Shown piece by piece: positions 1 through 8,404 of a stretch of 64,000 bases of DNA. The position numbers and the translations under genes are program-made. Source of the stretch: UMGS172 sp045592985. Its GTDB lineage: Bacteria; Bacillota; Clostridia; Oscillospirales; Acutalibacteraceae. Location of the stretch: the NCBI GenBank assembly GCA_045592985.1, contig JAZNVU010000041.1:62001-126000 (forward strand), given 5' to 3'. A model generated the notes under the pieces. It was not told the origin of the DNA, searched no databases, and saw nothing but the letters and a program-made list of their open reading frames with translations. How positions within the stretch are numbered: the first letter of the stretch is position 1; each line of letters opens with the position of its first letter.

Positions 1-86
1 TTGAAAGCAGATACGACACAAAGCGACATCAAAACAGCAACAACGCAGATGATGCTGACAGCTTTTCTGAAGTTTCTCTTCATCAT
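1..86 (-). CDS. Secreted protein, N-terminal fragment (cut by window edge)
   Basis: Only the first 28 or so codons are inside the window. They encode a typical Gram-positive signal peptide: two Met, a basic KRNFRK stretch, then a hydrophobic core ending in LMSLCVVSAF. The start is set by an AAAGGAG site a few bases upstream. The peptide is nearly the same as those of the pseudogene at 246-1337 and the large surface protein at 60242-63382, so this is a further member of that secreted family. Nothing can be said about the mature protein. Confidence 0.75.
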   Translation of the reverse strand, partial: MMKRNFRKAVSIICVVAVLMSLCVVSAF

Positions 87-172
87 GGTTTTCTCCTTTG
101 GAAAAGTGTTGTTCTTCGAGTTGACAACGACCCAAATTTTGAAAATTTGGATAAATATCCACTCTTAACAAG

Positions 173-201
173 ATTATATCAAAATATTTTTTCTTTTTCA
201 A
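173..201 (-). promoter_or_regulatory. Sigma-A promoter of the left-edge secreted gene
   Basis: On the minus strand, TTGAAA (196-201), a 17-bp spacer, then TATAAT (173-178). The leader downstream (87-170) carries the motif AAGAGTGGATAT followed by a perfect hairpin CCAAATTTT-c-AAAATTTGG. The paralogous pseudogene has a matching leader. Confidence 0.8.
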
Positions 202-245
202 TAGAAATTTATTTATTTTTACTCATTGTCATTCTACGGTTTGTT

Positions 246-1337
246 CTAATTCATCAAAAATTTCCACCACTCAGCGCCTTTCTGAGTGCGACCAATACCA
301 ATAAAAGCATTCTTACTTCCAAGTGCTTCTACCTTATATTTAAGTGTAACAACGAAAGTGTAACCGGACTTGATCTGGAAGAATCCACCGCAATCATCGT
401 CGTATGCGTAAATCTTCTGTCTCCAAGTAGCGTTTGTGTTGGCAACAGAACTGTGTTTAACAGTAAAATGTGCTCCGGCAGCATCTACATAAGAAAGATT
501 GCCTTTGCTGTCGCCGCTGTTAGCAAGGAGGTTATGATCCTTCGGATTCCAATATGTGTTATCAGAATCTTTTTTGAAGTTGAATACCTAATGGGTATCA
601 ATTTCATCAACGATATCAAGATAGAAATCATCAACATATACGCTCAACTTGCCGTAAGGCATAAACTGAGGATTGTTAGCAGCTACAATATAAAGGTTAT
701 CTTTAGCGACTACAGCGTCGGTTGTATATACTGTAGTAAATGTCATCCATTCGGTATCCTCTGCGAGAACATGAACGGTCTGATTAGCACCGCCGGCAGA
801 AACAGGACCTACAGTAATAGTTTCGGGGTTTGCGGCAGCGTCTACATTATAAACTGCATCTTTAATTGCAGCTTTAGAAACACTGGGCGAATATTCCGAC
901 TGAACACCGCTGTAAAGAACAATTCTCATTGAGTCTTGGCTTCAGTAAGAACCTTTGGCAAATTTATATTTGAAGGAAATAACGTACTTGGTATTAGGCT
1001 TCAACGAGTATTCGTCGGAACCATCAAGCGTAGTACAACCTTCATTACCAATCTCAACATTAACGCCGGCTTGAGTGTTACTGAAAATATTAACAACCGT
1101 GTTGTTAGGGTCAGCCGGGTCGGCAACGTACGAGTTGGTGGCTTTATCGTAGGCAAAAAATGTGCCGTCGGAAATGCCGGTCTTGTCTTCAAAGTCGAGT
1201 TTGAGTTCGCCGCCGACAGGAGTGTCACTTGCTTTGAAAGCCGAGGTTGTATTAACCATGGAAACAACTCAGAGCGACATCAAAATAGCAACAGCGCAAA
1301 CAATACTGACAACTTTTCTGATGTTTCTTGTCATCAT
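246..1337 (-). pseudogene. Decayed secreted carbohydrate-binding-like protein with three in-frame stops
   Basis: A single reading frame runs from the ATG at 1337 (AAAGGAG site upstream) to a TAG at 246-248, about 363 codons, interrupted by TGA at 1269-1271, TGA at 942-944 and TAG at 588-590. There is no frameshift. The first TGA lies inside the signal peptide exactly where both paralogs have Cys (LMSL-stop-VVS against LMSLCVVS). The rest reads as beta-rich modules like those of the InlB-repeat proteins nearby (DFEDKTG, YVISFKYKFAKG, LSVYVDDFYLDIVDE). No InlB repeat, membrane anchor or terminator follows the last stop, so the 3' end is probably missing too. Inference: a recently inactivated member of the family. 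The promoter and leader look intact. Confidence 0.85.
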
Positions 1338-1421
1338 AATTTTTTCTCCTTTGAGGTAAGATGTTCTTTGAGTTTTAGCCAACCGAATAAAAAAATCGGA
1401 CAGATATCCACTCTTATCCAT

Positions 1422-1450
1422 ATTATAGCAAAACCAATTCATAAATGCAA
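1422..1450 (-). promoter_or_regulatory. Sigma-A promoter of the secreted pseudogene
   Basis: On the minus strand, TTGCAT (1445-1450), a 17-bp spacer, TATAAT (1422-1427). The leader at 1338-1421 has AAGAGTGGATAT, a short CCGA...TCGG hairpin, then AACTCAAAGAACA and CAAAGGAGAAAA, all in the same order as in the left-edge gene. Confidence 0.8.
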
Positions 1451-1562
1451 GCATTTTATTGAGAATATTTAAACAAATTCTACTGTGAGTTCTTGTATAA
1501 AATGACACTCCTTTAATTTGTAGAAGTTTTTCACTGTATTTTGTGCTCCAATTTGTCGTAAA

Positions 1563-1600
1563 TACAAAATACCGCAAGAACAAACTCTCGCGGTATTTTA
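1563..1600 (-). terminator. Intrinsic terminator after the InlB-repeat protein
   Basis: On the minus strand, an AATACCGCgAGAG / CTtGCGGTATT stem with a short loop followed by a T-rich TTTTGTATTT stretch, just downstream of the stop at 1618. Confidence 0.75.
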
Positions 1601-1617
1601 TGATTTATTAAATTCTT

Positions 1618-3621
1618 TTATTCGGCAGTGTTAGCCTTTTTCTTCTTTGTAACTATGAGAACAACCACTACACCCAACACAACAACCGCTGCAACACCTA
1701 TTAATATGTACATCAACATATTGTTGGGCTTATCTTCGGGTTCTCCACCTAGAATATCCTCTATCGGTTCTTCAACAGGTTCCTCAACCGGAATAAGGTA
1801 CCAATCGGCATAAAGTTTTCTGTATCCGTTGGAGAACGTAGCAGTATCGTCGAACATGATATTGCAATCAGGATCGGTATACCAACCCATAAATCTGTAA
1901 CCCTCGCGTTCGGGGTTCTCGGGCATAGTTATGGCATCACCGAAATTACCGTAGACCGTCTCGCAGTAGTTTCCACCATTAGGCTCGAATGATATCATGC
2001 ATTTTCCGTTATAAGGTGCCTTTTTGTCAACCTGGTAAACACAAACATTGTCAACTACCAGTTCGGCGTCACCTGCGATACCAATCGATAAGTAAGCATT
2101 TTGAAGTTTGTTGCCATTAGGCTCTGCCACAAAGGTGAGTTTTCCCTTCTGCCAACCTTTTCCAACATCCTTCTTATCGTAATTTACAGCTTCATCGGCA
2201 AAACCTTGTATCATAACAGCACGATTATCCCAAGCACCGCCTTGAGCCGAAAGAATAGCACCGAACGAACCGATCTTATTACCTTTATTCTGTGCATCCA
2301 TCTTGTTGATTTTGTATTGAAACTCAATTGTGTAGGTAGCACCGGGAACGACTTGCATTTTTTCGCCGTGCTCGTTGATAAGCAAAACACCGGCAATTGC
2401 ACGCCATTGGTACTGTTTTTCGGTTTGAGATCCCTTCCAGTAATTGTAACTAAGTGCATGCTCACCGTTAAGGGCCCCTTCTTTAAGCACTTCGCAACGC
2501 TTGGTAAACGTAGCATCGTTAGGCACACCGTAATCGGACTTGTTTTCAAAGCCACAGAAGAAGGGTACTACTTCCCACTTGGCATAAAGTATTGCGCTTT
2601 CATTAGGGAAGGTCTTATAATTGCACTTTTCTTTATATCCTTTATCCATGTACCAACCGGCAAAATGGAACCCTGAACGTTTGGGAGAAGGAAGGCTGAT
2701 ACTATCCCCTACTCTGCCGACCAACATTTGAACATTACTGTCATAAGCATCGGCAAACTCAACCTTAATAGCACTTGCCGAAACTTCCCACTTCGCATAA
2801 AGTTTGGTAATAAGTGTGGAAGGCATCTTGGTCGATTTAAACTCTTTTTTAAGAGAACTGTCGGTATACCAACCGGCAAAGTCATAAAGATCGCGTGTGG
2901 GAGTGGGAAGCGTTATGGTTTCCCCTGCCTGTGCCATAAGTACATCGCAATTGCTTCCACCGTTTGTCTGAAAATCGATGGTTGATGTGGTACCCACACA
3001 TTCGGTAACAACAATATCGTCAAACCATATGGAAGTCTTACTGTTTTGGTCATTGGTTTCATTTGAAGGGCAACTGGGGGAAACAACATTTATAGCAAGA
3101 CGGTCAAACTGGGGTGAATCGGCGATAGTTGCCTTGAATACTATCGTAGAGGTAACCCAACCGGTTGTTTCGCCCGGGTTAAACGTTGCACCCGAGAAGG
3201 TCTTAATTTTGACCAAAGTGCCAGGGGTTCCACTATATCTGACAAGATTGATGCTGGTCATTATTTCAGCCTGAGTTGCCGACGAAATACGTTCAACCCT
3301 ATAAGAAATTTTAACAGCGTACACATTACCGTTGGCAATCTTTAAATCACCGTTTTGTGAGTTATTAATTTCAAAGAAATGTGTAGATGCATTTGAACCA
3401 ACCAAAAAATTCATAGCATTGCTACCGTTTTCCTCGGCAATGGTGCCAGGGACTGACTTACCATAATTGTCCTCAAAGTCACAGACATATTCAGATAACT
3501 TTGAATCCTCTGTAACCGTAGCAGCTCCCACACCGGTAGGTGCCACAAGAGTTGCCGACAAAATAATCACGGCAATTGCTACTGCAAAGAATTTACGCAT
3601 TTTAGATGTGAAATCTTTCAT
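1618..3621 (-). CDS. Secreted InlB_B-repeat surface protein, membrane-anchored
   Basis: The 667-residue protein has a signal peptide (about 1-33, ending GVGA) and a beta-rich, carbohydrate-binding-like module with an acidic start (CDFEDNYG). Three Listeria-Bacteroides (InlB_B/Flg_new) repeats follow at roughly 215-280, 285-352 and 545-612. They are recognised by F..GWYTD/GWYMD and the closing LYAKW/LYADW. A second CBM-like module (about 355-540) sits between repeats two and three. The C-terminus has a glutamate-rich linker (EEPVEEPIED), one membrane helix (about 633-655) and a KKKK tail. It lacks an LPXTG motif, so I infer anchoring by the helix, facing outward. No catalytic motif is visible; a binding or adhesion role is inferred. 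Its ribosome site (AAAGG) is far from the ATG, so the start is somewhat uncertain. Confidence 0.85.
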   Translation of the reverse strand: MKDFTSKMRKFFAVAIAVIILSATLVAPTGVGAATVTEDSKLSEYVCDFEDNYGKSVPGTIAEENGSNAMNFLVGSNASTHFFEINNSQNGDLKIANGNVYAVKISYRVERISSATQAEIMTSINLVRYSGTPGTLVKIKTFSGATFNPGETTGWVTSTIVFKATIADSPQFDRLAINVVSPSCPSNETNDQNSKTSIWFDDIVVTECVGTTSTIDFQTNGGSNCDVLMAQAGETITLPTPTRDLYDFAGWYTDSSLKKEFKSTKMPSTLITKLYAKWEVSASAIKVEFADAYDSNVQMLVGRVGDSISLPSPKRSGFHFAGWYMDKGYKEKCNYKTFPNESAILYAKWEVVPFFCGFENKSDYGVPNDATFTKRCEVLKEGALNGEHALSYNYWKGSQTEKQYQWRAIAGVLLINEHGEKMQVVPGATYTIEFQYKINKMDAQNKGNKIGSFGAILSAQGGAWDNRAVMIQGFADEAVNYDKKDVGKGWQKGKLTFVAEPNGNKLQNAYLSIGIAGDAELVVDNVCVYQVDKKAPYNGKCMISFEPNGGNYCETVYGNFGDAITMPENPEREGYRFMGWYTDPDCNIMFDDTATFSNGYRKLYADWYLIPVEEPVEEPIEDILGGEPEDKPNNMLMYILIGVAAVVVLGVVVVLIVTKKKKANTAE

Positions 3622-3659
3622 TTACTTATAGACCTTTCATCATACATATTAGTAAATGA

Positions 3660-3688
3660 ATTATACCATTAAACCTAACCTATTGCAA
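3660..3688 (-). promoter_or_regulatory. Sigma-A promoter of the InlB-repeat protein
   Basis: On the minus strand, TTGCAA (3683-3688), a 17-bp spacer, TATAAT (3660-3665) preceded by TGG (extended -10). Confidence 0.8.
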
Positions 3689-3756
3689 GCATGTTTTATT
3701 TTTGTCTGCAAATTTCTATCATTTGTTATAAAATATCTTTCTTAAATGTACAAATA

Positions 3757-3800
3757 CAACAAAAATCCCTCGGGAACCTTAAATCTCCCGAGGAATTATT
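3757..3800 (-). terminator. Intrinsic terminator of the decarboxylase operon
   Basis: On the minus strand, TCCTCGGGAG / TTCCCGAGGGA stem followed by TTTTTG, directly after the gamma-subunit gene. Confidence 0.85.
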
Positions 3801-3809
3801 TAATACATG

Positions 3810-4004
3810 TTATTTGTCGTCATTCTTGTTTTTACCTGATGACAGTTTGCCCAAAAGCGCTGTGGCTAAAATTATAACACCTATAATTACAAATATGACG
3901 CACATACCAACGCCGGCTTTGGGCAAAACCTCAAGCGCCTTTTCAGGATGCCAAGCAATACCGCTTTCGGTATTCAAATAATTAAGAAACAGATTAAACA
4001 TCAA
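3810..4004 (-). CDS. oadG: Na+-pumping decarboxylase gamma subunit (OadG-like)
   Basis: This 64-residue protein has one membrane helix (about 32-54, VGMCVIFVIIGVIILATALLG) and a lysine/aspartate-rich tail, the size and layout of OadG-type gamma subunits. In oxaloacetate and methylmalonyl-CoA decarboxylases the gamma subunit holds the cytosolic alpha subunit onto the membrane beta subunit. It lies 10 bases after the beta gene and before the terminator, so the two form an operon. Sequence alone is weak for such a short protein; the call rests mainly on position and shape. Confidence 0.75.
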   Translation of the reverse strand: MMFNLFLNYLNTESGIAWHPEKALEVLPKAGVGMCVIFVIIGVIILATALLGKLSSGKNKNDDK

Positions 4005-4014
4005 AAGCCCTCCC

Positions 4015-5202
4015 TTATGCTCCGAAGAAATTGAGGATTATACCACCGGCAATAACCGATGCTATCTGACCCGAAACGTTTACACCCATTGAATGCATGA
4101 GCAAGAAGTTCTGCGGGTCCTCTTTAAGTCCCATTTTGTGTACAATTCTGCCCGACATGGGGAATGCCGAAATACCTGCAGCACCAATCATGGGGTTAAT
4201 TTTCTTTTTAAGGAAGATGTTGAGGAATTTTGCGAACAGGACACCGCCTGCGGTATCTACTATGAACGCAATAAGTCCGAGGCCCATAATAAGCAAGGTG
4301 TCAAGTTTTAAGAACTTCTCAGCAGTCATATTGAAAGCAACGGTAATACCTAAGAATATGGTAATAAGGTTGGCAAGCACTTTTTGTGCGGTTTCGGAAA
4401 GTGAATCAAGCACTCCACATTCTCTAATAAGGTTACCGAACATGAGGAATCCTACAAGACCGGTTGCCTGAGGAATAATTGCCGATGCTACTACAGTAAT
4501 AACAATCGGGAACATGATTCTGGTGAGTTTGGAAACCGACTTTTGCTCGTAAGGCATACGGATAAGTCTTTCCTTACGGGTTGTTAGCAATTTGATAACG
4601 GGCGGCTGGATAATAGGCACAAGAGCCATATACGAGTAGGCCGCAACGGTAATAGCACCAACGTACTGTGAACCTAAAGTGTTGGCAACGGCAATAGAGG
4701 TAGGACCGTCAGCCGCACCGATAATGGCAATAGAAGCCGCGTCAACATTTGGGAAGAACATGCGTGCCATAAAATAGGTAAAGAATATACCAAACTGAGC
4801 TGCTGCACCAAAGAGCATAAGTTTAGGATTAGAGAGCAACGGACCAAAGTCAATCATTGCACCTATACCAATAAATAAAAGCAATGGAAACAGTTCATTG
4901 GCAATACCGGCATTATATAGCGTGGTCAAAGCGCCGCCATGTAAAACCGTTTCGGAGGATGCTTCTTCTACAACACCCGAACTTGTTTCAACAAGACCTA
5001 CAAACTTCATTACCTTTCCTGCTACAACATCGGCACCGGGTATATTAACCAAAAGCGTGCCAAATCCCATAGGCAAAAGCAAGGTCGGTTCCATTTCCTT
5101 TTTTATAGCAAGGAAAATCAGCAAACCGCCAATAAGAAGCATTACACCTTGTTGCCAAGTAAATCTTAACAGATTTTCATAGAGAATTTCAAACAACGAC
5201 AA
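4015..5202 (-). CDS. oadB: Na+-pumping carboxylic-acid decarboxylase beta subunit
   Basis: The 395-residue integral membrane protein of the OadB/GcdB/MmdB family couples decarboxylation of a biotin-bound carboxyl group to Na+ export. Visible hallmarks are the N-terminal GGLLIFLAIKKEMEP...LLPMGFG segment, FPLLLFIGIGAMIDFGPLL, and the strictly kept GAADGPTSIAV in the middle, whose Asp is the Na+-site residue of this family. Length matches the family norm. The substrate cannot be told from this subunit, because the alpha (carboxyltransferase) subunit that decides it is not in the window. It has its own promoter. Confidence 0.93.
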   Translation of the reverse strand: MSLFEILYENLLRFTWQQGVMLLIGGLLIFLAIKKEMEPTLLLPMGFGTLLVNIPGADVVAGKVMKFVGLVETSSGVVEEASSETVLHGGALTTLYNAGIANELFPLLLFIGIGAMIDFGPLLSNPKLMLFGAAAQFGIFFTYFMARMFFPNVDAASIAIIGAADGPTSIAVANTLGSQYVGAITVAAYSYMALVPIIQPPVIKLLTTRKERLIRMPYEQKSVSKLTRIMFPIVITVVASAIIPQATGLVGFLMFGNLIRECGVLDSLSETAQKVLANLITIFLGITVAFNMTAEKFLKLDTLLIMGLGLIAFIVDTAGGVLFAKFLNIFLKKKINPMIGAAGISAFPMSGRIVHKMGLKEDPQNFLLMHSMGVNVSGQIASVIAGGIILNFFGA

Positions 5203-5230
5203 TCACCTTCATATTATTATTGTGAATGAT

Positions 5231-5259
5231 ATAATAACATCTTTTTTCACCAAAATCAA
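5231..5259 (-). promoter_or_regulatory. Promoter of the decarboxylase operon
   Basis: On the minus strand, TTGATT (5254-5259), a 17-bp spacer, TATTAT (5231-5236), about 30 bases before the ATG. Confidence 0.65.
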
Positions 5260-5297
5260 CCAAATATATCTTGTTTTACATGTATTAACGAGAATTT

Positions 5298-5341
5298 AAC
5301 ACAATTAATGTGTTGATAATTCTTAAATTCAGTGCTATAAT
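5298..5341 (+). promoter_or_regulatory. proBAC promoter with a palindrome overlapping the -35 box
   Basis: TTGATA (5313-5318), a 17-bp spacer, TATAAT (5336-5341), with TGC just before the -10 (extended -10). An inverted repeat AACACA-ATTAA-TGTGTT (5298-5314) runs into the -35 box, a typical place for a repressor or activator site. The regulator is unknown. Confidence 0.75.
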
Positions 5342-5385
5342 TCACTAAAGATTATACATATTTCGAGTTTAAAGGAGTTATTTTT

Positions 5386-6159
5386 GTGCGTATCGTTATA
5401 AAGGTCGGCACTTCTACGCTGACCCATTCTACCGGAAATATCAACATAAGGCATTTTGAGAAACTTTGCAAGGCAATAAGCGATCTTAAAAATGCAGGGC
5501 ATGAGATGATACTGGTTTCATCAGGTGCTATCGGCATGGGTGTGGGCAAACTGTCACTCAGAGAAAAGCCACACGATATGCCGACCAAACAGGCTGCGGC
5601 TGCTGTGGGTCAATGCGAACTGATGTATACATACGATAAATATTTTTCAGAATACGGTCACACTATCGCCCAGATACTTCTGACAGGCAGCGACCTGCAG
5701 GATGACGCCAGATACAAAAACTTCCGCAACACCATAAACCGTTTGCTCGAAATGGGTGCCTTGCCCGTCATCAACGAAAACGATACCGTTGCAACCGAAG
5801 AAATCGCGGTTGGCGACAATGATACACTAGGTGCCATAGTTGCCACTGGAACCGATGCCGACCTGCTTATTCTTTTGTCTGATATAAAAGGTCTTTACAC
5901 CGCTGACCCTCATAAAGACGAAAAAGCCGTACTTATCCCCGAAGTGTTTGAACTGACCGATAAAATCAAGGCTTTGGGAGGTGGGTCAGGTTCCGCGCTC
6001 GGCACAGGCGGAATGGCAACCAAACTTCACGCCGCCGAAATATGCATGCAACACGGTACCGACATGGTTATTACCGACGGAAGCGACCCCGACATTTTAT
6101 ATGAAATAGCCGAAGGCAAACCTATAGGCACAAAGTTTTACGGAGAGAAAAGAAAATGA
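5386..6159 (+). CDS. proB: Glutamate 5-kinase
   Basis: ProB phosphorylates glutamate to glutamyl 5-phosphate, the first and usually feedback-controlled step of proline synthesis. The 257-residue protein is an amino-acid-kinase domain only: KVGTSTLT (nucleotide site), VSSGAIGMG, NENDTVA and ITDGSDPDI are all present. It lacks the C-terminal PUA domain of the 360-370 residue enteric enzyme, a known short form. Translation begins at GTG, with AAAGGAG 8 bases upstream. The stop overlaps the proA start (ATGA), which suggests translational coupling. Confidence 0.97.
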   Translation: MRIVIKVGTSTLTHSTGNINIRHFEKLCKAISDLKNAGHEMILVSSGAIGMGVGKLSLREKPHDMPTKQAAAAVGQCELMYTYDKYFSEYGHTIAQILLTGSDLQDDARYKNFRNTINRLLEMGALPVINENDTVATEEIAVGDNDTLGAIVATGTDADLLILLSDIKGLYTADPHKDEKAVLIPEVFELTDKIKALGGGSGSALGTGGMATKLHAAEICMQHGTDMVITDGSDPDILYEIAEGKPIGTKFYGEKRK

Positions 6160-7412
6160 CCACCTCTGAATTACTCGAAAAAGCAGTAAAAGCAAAGCAC
6201 ATCGTTGCACTCTATTCCGAAAATCAAAAGAATACGGCACTAAAGGAAATGAGCAAAGCACTGTTGCGCCACGCACCCGAAATACTTGCTGCTAACCGCA
6301 TTGATGTGGAAGCCGCTAAGGAGCATATTTCCTCTGTTATGATTGACCGTTTAACGCTGAATGATTCAAGAATCTCAGCCATGGCTGATTCGTTGCTTGA
6401 TGTTGCAAAACTCCCCGACCCTGTCGGTCGTGTTATTGAAACATCTTCCCGACCCAATGGACTTGAACTTACAAAAATTTCGGTGCCTTTAGGCGTGCTT
6501 GCCATGATATACGAAAGCCGACCCAACGTTACCTCCGATGCGGCGGCACTTGCCCTAAAAAGCGGAAACGTCTGTGTTTTAAGAGGCGGTAAAGAGGCAA
6601 TAAACTCTAACATGGCTATTGTTGCCGCTCTTAAAAGCGGTTTATCTCACGCAGGATTAACACGCGATGCCGTAAACCTTGTGACCGATACTACACGACA
6701 AAGTGCCACCGAACTTATGACGGCAATCGGCAAGGTTGATATGCTTATTCCACGTGGCGGTGCAGGTCTGATTCGTTCGTGCGTAGAAAACGCCAAAGTC
6801 CCCTGCATTGAAACCGGTACAGGCATCTGCCATATATACGTTGACTGTGATGCCGACCTTAAAAAAGCACTCGATATCGTAGACAACGCCAAAACCAGCC
6901 GTCCTTCGGTATGTAATGCCGCCGAGGTTCTTCTTGTGAACGAAAAAGCAGCAAAAGAGTTTTTGCCTCGTGTTAAGGAACGTCTTGTCAACCAACGCGT
7001 TCAAGACAGGCTTACTCCCGTTGAGTTGCGTCTTGACCCCAAATCCGCTGACATCATAGAAGGTATAAAGACAAGTGAAAACGATTTTGATACCGAATTC
7101 CTTGATTATATCCTTGCAGTCAAGGTAGTCAAAGACGTATACGAAGCCGCCGAACATATTAGGCTTCATTCTACCGGTCATAGCGAAGCCATTGTAACCG
7201 AAAACGAACAGACTGCCGAAAAATTTGTTTCTTTGGTGGACAGTGCCGCCGTTTATGTCAACGCTTCAACAAGATTCACGGACGGCGGCGAGTTTGGTTT
7301 GGGTTGCGAAATGGGAATTTCTACTCAAAAGCTCCACGCAAGAGGTCCCATGGGTCTTAACGAACTGACATCATATAAATACGTCATAAAAGGTAACGGA
7401 CAGATTAGATAA
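6156..7412 (+). CDS. proA: Glutamate-5-semialdehyde dehydrogenase (gamma-glutamyl phosphate reductase)
   Basis: ProA reduces glutamyl 5-phosphate with NADPH to glutamate semialdehyde, which cyclises to pyrroline-5-carboxylate. The 418 residues are the normal length for this aldehyde-dehydrogenase-like family. Landmarks are YESRPNVT, LRGGKEAINSN, LIPRGGAGLI, and the catalytic cysteine (about residue 253) in SRPSVCNAAE. The C-terminal FGLGCEMGISTQK is also typical. It is the second gene of proBAC, coupled to proB. Confidence 0.97.
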   Translation: MTTSELLEKAVKAKHIVALYSENQKNTALKEMSKALLRHAPEILAANRIDVEAAKEHISSVMIDRLTLNDSRISAMADSLLDVAKLPDPVGRVIETSSRPNGLELTKISVPLGVLAMIYESRPNVTSDAAALALKSGNVCVLRGGKEAINSNMAIVAALKSGLSHAGLTRDAVNLVTDTTRQSATELMTAIGKVDMLIPRGGAGLIRSCVENAKVPCIETGTGICHIYVDCDADLKKALDIVDNAKTSRPSVCNAAEVLLVNEKAAKEFLPRVKERLVNQRVQDRLTPVELRLDPKSADIIEGIKTSENDFDTEFLDYILAVKVVKDVYEAAEHIRLHSTGHSEAIVTENEQTAEKFVSLVDSAAVYVNASTRFTDGGEFGLGCEMGISTQKLHARGPMGLNELTSYKYVIKGNGQIR

Positions 7413-7423
7413 GGAGAATTGAG

Positions 7424-8227
7424 ATGACTGAATTTGGTTTTATCGGTTGCGGTAACATGGGCGGTACTCTTTGCGTTGCCGTCAGAAAAAACTGCGAAAG
7501 TATTATGATATTCGATAAAGACGGCGACAAAGCATCGTCAATGGCAAACGCCCTTGGCGTTACGGTTGCTGACAACTGCAATCAACTTGTAAAAGATGCA
7601 CGCTTTATTGTTTTGGGTGTAAAGCCTCAGGTTTTGCCCTTTGTTTTGGACGAAATAAAGCCTGTTTTATCGGCAAAACAAGAACGTACCGTTATTATTT
7701 CAATGGCGGCAGGTGTAACCGTCGGCTCTATTTGCAAAATGTTAGGACAAAGTGTACCTGTTATACGTATTATGCCCAATACTCCCGCTGAGGTGGGAAA
7801 AGGCATGATACTATACACCTGCAATGACCTTGTAACCGAACAAGAAAAGGTGGATTTTCTGAAGAGTTTTGATGCCGCCGGCGAACTTGACGAAATAAAT
7901 GAAAATCTTATAGATGCCGCTAGTGCCGTTTCGGGTTGTGGTCCTGCTTTTGTATATATGTTTATTGAGGCGTTGGCGGACGGCGGTGTGAAATGCGGAC
8001 TGACACGCGAAAAAGCGTTGAAATACGCCGCCTCAACAGTTGCAGGCGCAGCGGAGATGGTGCTTAAAACCAACCGCCATCCTGCCGAACTTAAAGGTGC
8101 CGTTTGCAGTCCTGCGGGAAGCACAATTGAGGGTGTTAGAGCGCTTGAAGACGGTAAACTGAGGGCAACCGTAATTGATGCTGTTTCGGCTTCCTTTGAA
8201 CGCACTAAAGAACTTGGTAAAAAATAA
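7424..8227 (+). CDS. proC: Pyrroline-5-carboxylate reductase
   Basis: ProC reduces pyrroline-5-carboxylate to proline. The 267 residues start with the NAD(P)-binding GFIGCGNMGG and continue with VLGVKPQ, RIMPNTPAEVG and AVSGCGPAFVY, all classic for the family. The C-terminal substrate and dimer region (SPAGSTIEGV) is complete. An AAGGAG site sits 7 bases before the ATG, 11 bases after proA, and a terminator follows. Confidence 0.97.
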   Translation: MTEFGFIGCGNMGGTLCVAVRKNCESIMIFDKDGDKASSMANALGVTVADNCNQLVKDARFIVLGVKPQVLPFVLDEIKPVLSAKQERTVIISMAAGVTVGSICKMLGQSVPVIRIMPNTPAEVGKGMILYTCNDLVTEQEKVDFLKSFDAAGELDEINENLIDAASAVSGCGPAFVYMFIEALADGGVKCGLTREKALKYAASTVAGAAEMVLKTNRHPAELKGAVCSPAGSTIEGVRALEDGKLRATVIDAVSASFERTKELGKK

Positions 8228-8295
8228 AATCAATCAGAAAAAACAGCACACAGATAACTATCTTACTATTGAGGAGAGTAAAACGGAAACACTTA

Positions 8296-8332
8296 TGCCC
8301 GTAGTTTTTTAAACTGCGGGTGTTTTAAATTT
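8296..8332 (+). terminator. Terminator of proBAC
   Basis: A ten-pair stem CCCGTAGTTT / AAACTGCGGG with a three-base loop (8298-8320), followed by TGTTTTAAATTT. Confidence 0.75.
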
Positions 8333-8335
8333 CAC

Positions 8336-8364
8336 TTTAACTATCAACTCATTTATGATATAAT
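8336..8364 (+). promoter_or_regulatory. Promoter of the small membrane protein gene
   Basis: A clear extended -10, TGATATAAT (8356-8364), with a weak -35 TTTAAC (8336-8341) 17 bp upstream. Confidence 0.6.
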
Positions 8365-8404
8365 ACAACTAATCGATAAATTAAAATGTAAGTGAGGTGG
8401 TAAT

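Noticed and set aside
147..932. 261-codon plus-strand frame at the left end
   Set aside because: Mirror of the secreted pseudogene; the minus strand has promoter, ribosome site and signal peptide.
246..1337. Reassignment of TGA to an amino acid, to explain the two in-frame TGA codons
   Set aside because: Other genes here end in TGA (proB at 6157-6159, for example), and a TAG also interrupts the same frame.
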